A stretch of 23,438 nucleotides of DNA, taken from positions 1-23,438 of IMG/VR virus record IMGVR_UViG_3300037427_004749, one strand, 5' to 3'. This document shows, one piece after another, positions 20,205 through 23,438 of the stretch (within the stretch, counting starts at the first letter, position 1; the number at the start of each line of letters is the position of its first letter). The DNA is from a virus. Made by a program: the position numbers and the translations under genes. The notes beneath the pieces were generated by a model that saw only the letters and a program-made list of their open reading frames with translations, made no database searches and was not told the origin of the DNA.

Positions 20205-23200
20205 TGAGCCGACGCGTCGATAGAATTATATCTGGTCTTGGGCATTACTTCGGAGTAATAGCTAAAGACGGGTTTGTATCTCTTCTTCTTTCTGATGAAA
20301 ATGCATTTTCTGGAGGGTTTTTTACACCACCGGACGTGTCGACAGATGTGGAAGTTGCTTCACTTTTAATGGATGTTACAGAAGGGGGAATGACGACCCC
20401 AATGCTCTTAGACGATATTAAAGAAAGAGTTGCAGGATCAGACGCAGATACATCCAATCTTAGAAATGTAGTAAAAATATGTTATGAACCTCATGGCGAT
20501 TGGACTGGTGATGATTCCAAGGTTTTACTTACCCCAATTGCAGCTGATAATCCTCCAAACCAAGGTGCACCTGGAAGCAATAGTGATGCATACTCCATTT
20601 CAAGCATAGCAGGACTAACAGCAGACGCTGACATTAATAAAAACCTCGGCCGCCCCGGCGATGGTGACCCAACAATGTCAATAATTCAAGTACTTGCTTC
20701 AAAATACTCTCCGGCGAATAGAGATACGGGTGCTTTGTCATTATTCTTAAACGCAATGCCTACTCTAGAAATGAGTAGAGCAGTCCCATTTTTAGATTTA
20801 GTTTTAATTCAAGAGGGGGAAATGCTCAACCCAGACGGCCTCGACGACGGAAAAGGCCGGATTTCTAAGCTAGGGCTCGGCCAGTTTTTAATGGGCAACG
20901 CAGTAATAAATTCCGCCGGCGGCTATGGCCATGACCCACAAGAAATGATTGTTAGCGCTAAAGATGCAGAAGTTGCAATCGGCCAAGAACAAGATCCTGA
21001 TTTTACCACAGAGAACGAAGAGGGGGAGACTATTGCAGCGTCATTCTCAACAGCGGGAATGGAGATGTTCACTTCCCCACAAACTCTAGTCAATGCTAAT
21101 GAAAATCACTTTGAGTACGACCCTCCTAATAACTACACACCAACAGCTGCTGATACTCCGCCTGCTGAGACACCTTTTCCCGACCCAAGAAGAGGGGCAG
21201 CCATCATAGACAAATTTAGACCTTTGATGTCGATTAAAAGCTTCAATTTAGGTGTAGTACCGTCTGGTGGAATGATGTCGTACAAATCAGGAAAGATCAA
21301 ATTAGTTCTACATGATAGATCCCGGCTTTCCGAAGTTGCAGCATTTGTAAAGCCTTCAATGCTAAGCTCTACACATTTTCTAATTGAATACGGCTGGGCA
21401 CACCCGGACGCTAAAGTTCATGAATCATCGACAACAGCAGACCCAGGAATTCTATTCGGCGAATTTATTGGAAGCCTTAGGGTGAAAGAAAAGTATGGTG
21501 TTGTTAACTCATCTTTCTCCTTTGATGAAGTAGGCCAGGTTGAAATAGAGCTGGTTTTGTCAATGCTTTCTTCTCGGGCTGCAAATAATATCCAGATCGG
21601 TATGGGCGAAAACTCAAAAGCGGAGTTTCAAAAAGTAAAAGAGCTGACTGATATGATCAGGTCAATCCGCGGAAGACTCGGTACAGCCGCCACAGCCGCC
21701 ATCGGCGGCGACGGAGATATTTTAGGAGCTCTTTCAAGCCCATCTGGCGCTATGAATTTAGACGAGGATACTCGAAAAGCAATTAGAAACATCCAGAGGG
21801 CTGCAAGAAGGTCTGATAACTCTACGTTAAACGAGTTGGGTGACGCTTTAGGCACTCTAACCTCCGGCGGTGCCGCATCCAGCCTTGAAAGAAGTATTCA
21901 AGAAGAGATACGGGCAAAAATGGATGTATTAAAAAGTATGGGCGAATCTGGCGATCCTTTCGCCATGGAAGTTGACAAAGAAAACAATGATATTCGTATG
22001 CCTTCCGGAAGTACGCAAACCTACGTCTCATTTGGCAAGCTATTAGCCACATTTGTAGGGGTTCCGGTTTGTGTGGCAGGTTTCTACGATGATGTACAGA
22101 TCTTATGTTATAATTTTAATGACAAAGCATCGTATATGAGAAATAGAAATATTGCAACTTTTCCAATCCCAATTAGTGATCTTAAGACAGAGTTAGAAAA
22201 AGCACTAGAAAGTGTAATGAACATGACGATTCAAGGATTCATTAACTTCATGAATACATACTTTTTATCTGATCAAGCTGCACCTGCATATGGCTTTCAG
22301 GGTATGTACAAATCTCGTGATGACGACGACAGAGCACAGCGTCAATTAAATAGTCAGTTCGAAGAAGACGGCGCTGCTCTTTTTGCCAAAGAGCAGGATA
22401 TATTAAAACATGCGTATAATAACGAAGCCGGGAGTGGAGCTGAAACTTCTCTAGAATTTAAGATGCCTACTTTGCAGATGTATATGGAGACTGTTCCATG
22501 TCAAGTTGACTCAACAGGGGCCGGCGGAATTGCAAAAACAATTTTAAGAATTCACATATTTGACTCTCAGAACACAAGCTACTCAAGCCTCAAGTCAATG
22601 CTCGATGCGGTACAAGATAAAAGTTTGGGAATGATTACACCCGCTGCAATTGCTGCCTCTAGAGAGGGTGCCCCGTCACCTGAAGAAATTGCCGACGTTC
22701 AAACAGCATTGTCAAAAGCAGTAGACCAGGGCTTGCTAGAAATATATCCACCTACTACATCTAGTAGTTCTTCTGGGGCATTTGAAAATGGTCAACGATA
22801 TAGAATTAAGGGAGGCCTCCCTAACATTAAAGCGTTTCTTATGAATTCAATGCCAAGTGTAAGATACGGTCAAGAGGCTTCGGGAATTATGAAGGCCAGT
22901 CTGCAGTCCATGTCAGACCCTGCATTGGCAACAGTGAACATGTTAAGAACTGGAGACGGCCCAGAAGACCCTGTTGGCGCAAGAAAGTCCGGTTTACCAA
23001 CAAGAGTTGCTCCAATGCAGCTATCTATAGATACGATTGGCTGTCCGCTCTGGAATTTTGGCCAGCAAATATTTATTGATTTCGGTACCGGTACTACAGT
23101 TGACAACATATACGCAGTTGTTGGGATTGACCATAGTATGTCTTCTGGCGAGTTCACATCAAAAGTCAAAATGGTTCAGTTAGATTCTTATGGTAAGTTT

Positions 23201-23293
23201 GAGTCACTGGTAGATGTTGTAAACGATGCAATGGTAGCAATCGAAGGTATCGAAGAAGAGGGTGACGGCGAAGGCTCAGGGTCATCTTCCTGA
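20204..23293 (+). CDS. Baseplate hub protein (gp27 / late-control gpD-like)
   Basis: 1029 aa; ATG at 20204 overlaps the preceding stop, with no ribosome binding site in front, so translation is probably coupled. Recognisable blocks: residues about 340-440 (LMSIKSFNLGVVPSGGMMSY, then GKIKLVLHDRSRLSEV and FLIEYGWAHPDA), a strand-rich domain with the 'YGW-x-HP' motif seen in hub proteins of large myoviruses. Next are about 607-670 (YVSFGKLLATFVGVPV, then CYNFNDKASYMRNRNIATFP) and about 938-1000 (MQLSIDTIGCPLWNFGQQIF, then IYAVVGIDHSMSSGEF and KVKMVQLDSYG), the last matching the C-terminal OB/beta domain of late-control D-type hubs (G-x-P ... GQ ... V-x-x-I-x-H). T4 gp27 is about 390 aa; the added length includes an N-terminal acidic region of roughly 330 residues and a helical insertion around 480-570. 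It ends in a Gly/Ser/Glu tail. No lysozyme domain is seen, so any cell-wall-cutting spike must be encoded elsewhere. Confidence 0.75.
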   Translation: MSRRVDRIISGLGHYFGVIAKDGFVSLLLSDENAFSGGFFTPPDVSTDVEVASLLMDVTEGGMTTPMLLDDIKERVAGSDADTSNLRNVVKICYEPHGDWTGDDSKVLLTPIAADNPPNQGAPGSNSDAYSISSIAGLTADADINKNLGRPGDGDPTMSIIQVLASKYSPANRDTGALSLFLNAMPTLEMSRAVPFLDLVLIQEGEMLNPDGLDDGKGRISKLGLGQFLMGNAVINSAGGYGHDPQEMIVSAKDAEVAIGQEQDPDFTTENEEGETIAASFSTAGMEMFTSPQTLVNANENHFEYDPPNNYTPTAADTPPAETPFPDPRRGAAIIDKFRPLMSIKSFNLGVVPSGGMMSYKSGKIKLVLHDRSRLSEVAAFVKPSMLSSTHFLIEYGWAHPDAKVHESSTTADPGILFGEFIGSLRVKEKYGVVNSSFSFDEVGQVEIELVLSMLSSRAANNIQIGMGENSKAEFQKVKELTDMIRSIRGRLGTAATAAIGGDGDILGALSSPSGAMNLDEDTRKAIRNIQRAARRSDNSTLNELGDALGTLTSGGAASSLERSIQEEIRAKMDVLKSMGESGDPFAMEVDKENNDIRMPSGSTQTYVSFGKLLATFVGVPVCVAGFYDDVQILCYNFNDKASYMRNRNIATFPIPISDLKTELEKALESVMNMTIQGFINFMNTYFLSDQAAPAYGFQGMYKSRDDDDRAQRQLNSQFEEDGAALFAKEQDILKHAYNNEAGSGAETSLEFKMPTLQMYMETVPCQVDSTGAGGIAKTILRIHIFDSQNTSYSSLKSMLDAVQDKSLGMITPAAIAASREGAPSPEEIADVQTALSKAVDQGLLEIYPPTTSSSSSGAFENGQRYRIKGGLPNIKAFLMNSMPSVRYGQEASGIMKASLQSMSDPALATVNMLRTGDGPEDPVGARKSGLPTRVAPMQLSIDTIGCPLWNFGQQIFIDFGTGTTVDNIYAVVGIDHSMSSGEFTSKVKMVQLDSYGKFESLVDVVNDAMVAIEGIEEEGDGEGSGSSS

Positions 23294-23298
23294 TTCCT

Positions 23299-23336
23299 CA
23301 TAATAAGAAGGCGATGAATAGTTTTTCTTCATTATG
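23299..23336 (+). other. Weak hairpin after the hub gene
   Basis: CATAAT (23299-23304) and GAAG (23307-23310) pair with CTTC (23327-23330) and ATTATG (23331-23336), with a 2-base bulge and a 16-base loop containing TTTTT. It starts 6 bases after the hub stop. There is no T-run after the stem, so its use as a terminator is doubtful. Confidence 0.25.
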
Positions 23337-23341
23337 TACAC

Positions 23342-23376
23342 ATACATCTCGTAGTATATTATTACACGAGGTGTAT
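23342..23376 (+). promoter_or_regulatory. 11-bp hairpin after the hub gene, overlapping a possible ribosome binding site
   Basis: ATACATCTCGT (23342-23352) pairs fully with ACGAGGTGTAT (23366-23376), with one G-U pair and a 13-base loop. Four T (23376-23379) follow, so it could be a weak terminator for the baseplate genes. The 3' arm also holds GAGGTG (23368-23373), which lies well placed before a TTG at 23378. The hairpin could therefore hide the ribosome binding site of a following gene. Both readings are possible. Confidence 0.45.
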
Positions 23377-23377
23377 T

Positions 23378-23438
23378 TTGGAATTCTATATAAGCAAAAA
23401 CATACTGGGGACACCAAAGTCGCTAGTCCATTCTAGCG
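23378..23438 (+). CDS. Possible first 20 codons of the next gene (runs off window)
   Basis: TTG at 23378 has GAGGTG at 23368-23373 in front (spacing about 4-5 from its last base) and opens a frame that stays open to the window end, starting MEFYISKNILGTPK. The gp15-like gene in this window also uses TTG, so such a start is acceptable here. A competing GTG at 23371 stops at 23434-23436. The evidence is thin because only 20 codons are visible, and no function can be given. Confidence 0.3.
   Translation, partial: MEFYISKNILGTPKSLVHSS
23421..23438 (+). other. Perfect small inverted repeat at the window end
   Basis: CGCTAG (23421-23426) and CTAGCG (23433-23438) form a 6-bp stem with loop TCCATT, ending on the last base of the window. 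It may extend further outside. It lies within the possible next gene, so it may mean nothing. Confidence 0.2.

Noticed and set aside
23384-23395. TATATAAG-like sequence as a T4-type late promoter
   Set aside because: It differs from TATAAATA, lies inside a possible coding frame, and no second copy is seen at other gene starts here; the ATACTTA motif is the more consistent candidate.
1-23438. CRISPR array, tRNA genes, insertion sequences, attachment sites, toxin-antitoxin or defence genes
   Set aside because: I looked for spaced direct repeats, tRNA-like cloverleaf ends, transposase motifs and short gene pairs and saw none; the window is nearly filled by tail genes.

Overview
This window reads as the tail module of a large contractile-tailed bacteriophage (Caudoviricetes, myovirus morphology). 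Every confident gene is on the + strand. Genes are tightly packed, with AGGAG-type ribosome binding sites and stop/start overlaps (TAATG). The identifiable products are virion tail parts whose order loosely follows the tail genes of T4-like phages: sheath stabiliser (gp15-like), sheath (gp18), tube (gp19), hub/tape-measure chaperone (gp26-like), tape measure (gp29-like), tube-initiator/baseplate protein, LysM baseplate protein (gp53/P2 gpX-like) and hub (gp27/gpD-like). The DNA is moderately AT-rich and uses many AGA codons. No host gene, integrase, tRNA or lysogeny gene is visible. The host cannot be read from this window; a marine bacterial phage is only a guess from the general look of the proteins.

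Layout. 2-316: C-terminal end of an unidentified protein. 327-1649: gp15-like tail completion / sheath-stabiliser protein, starting at TTG. 1726-8061: two tandem, full-length, unusually large tail-sheath paralogues (1065 and 1031 aa). 8119-8607: one tail-tube protein, followed by a strong intrinsic terminator (about 8637-8666). 8755-9850: a gp26-like protein with two zinc-knuckle motifs, whose 3' end carries a run of seven T and overlaps a second short frame. This looks like a programmed +1 (or -2) frameshift that makes a G/GT-type pair of tape-measure chaperones. 9947-10189: small unknown protein. 10253-16006: 1917-aa tape measure protein with two different families of internal repeats. 16009-16344: small charged unknown protein. 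16344-23293: three baseplate-centre genes (1184-aa tube-initiator-like protein, 97-aa LysM protein, 1029-aa hub protein). 23294-23438: intergenic hairpins and possibly the first codons of a next gene.

How they would work together: the hub and LysM proteins build the baseplate centre. The tape measure, held by the two chaperone isoforms, sets tube length. The tube-initiator-like protein nucleates the tube, the tube protein polymerises, and the two sheath proteins assemble around it. The gp15-like protein caps and locks the finished tail.

The most notable observations are the duplicated giant sheath genes, the probable frameshift just upstream of the tape measure gene, the two repeat systems in the tape measure, and a recurring ATACTTA motif (often with a CTTA...TAAG dyad) placed 33-71 bases before five of the gene starts. 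All functional calls come from reading the sequence and recalled family features; no database search was run.
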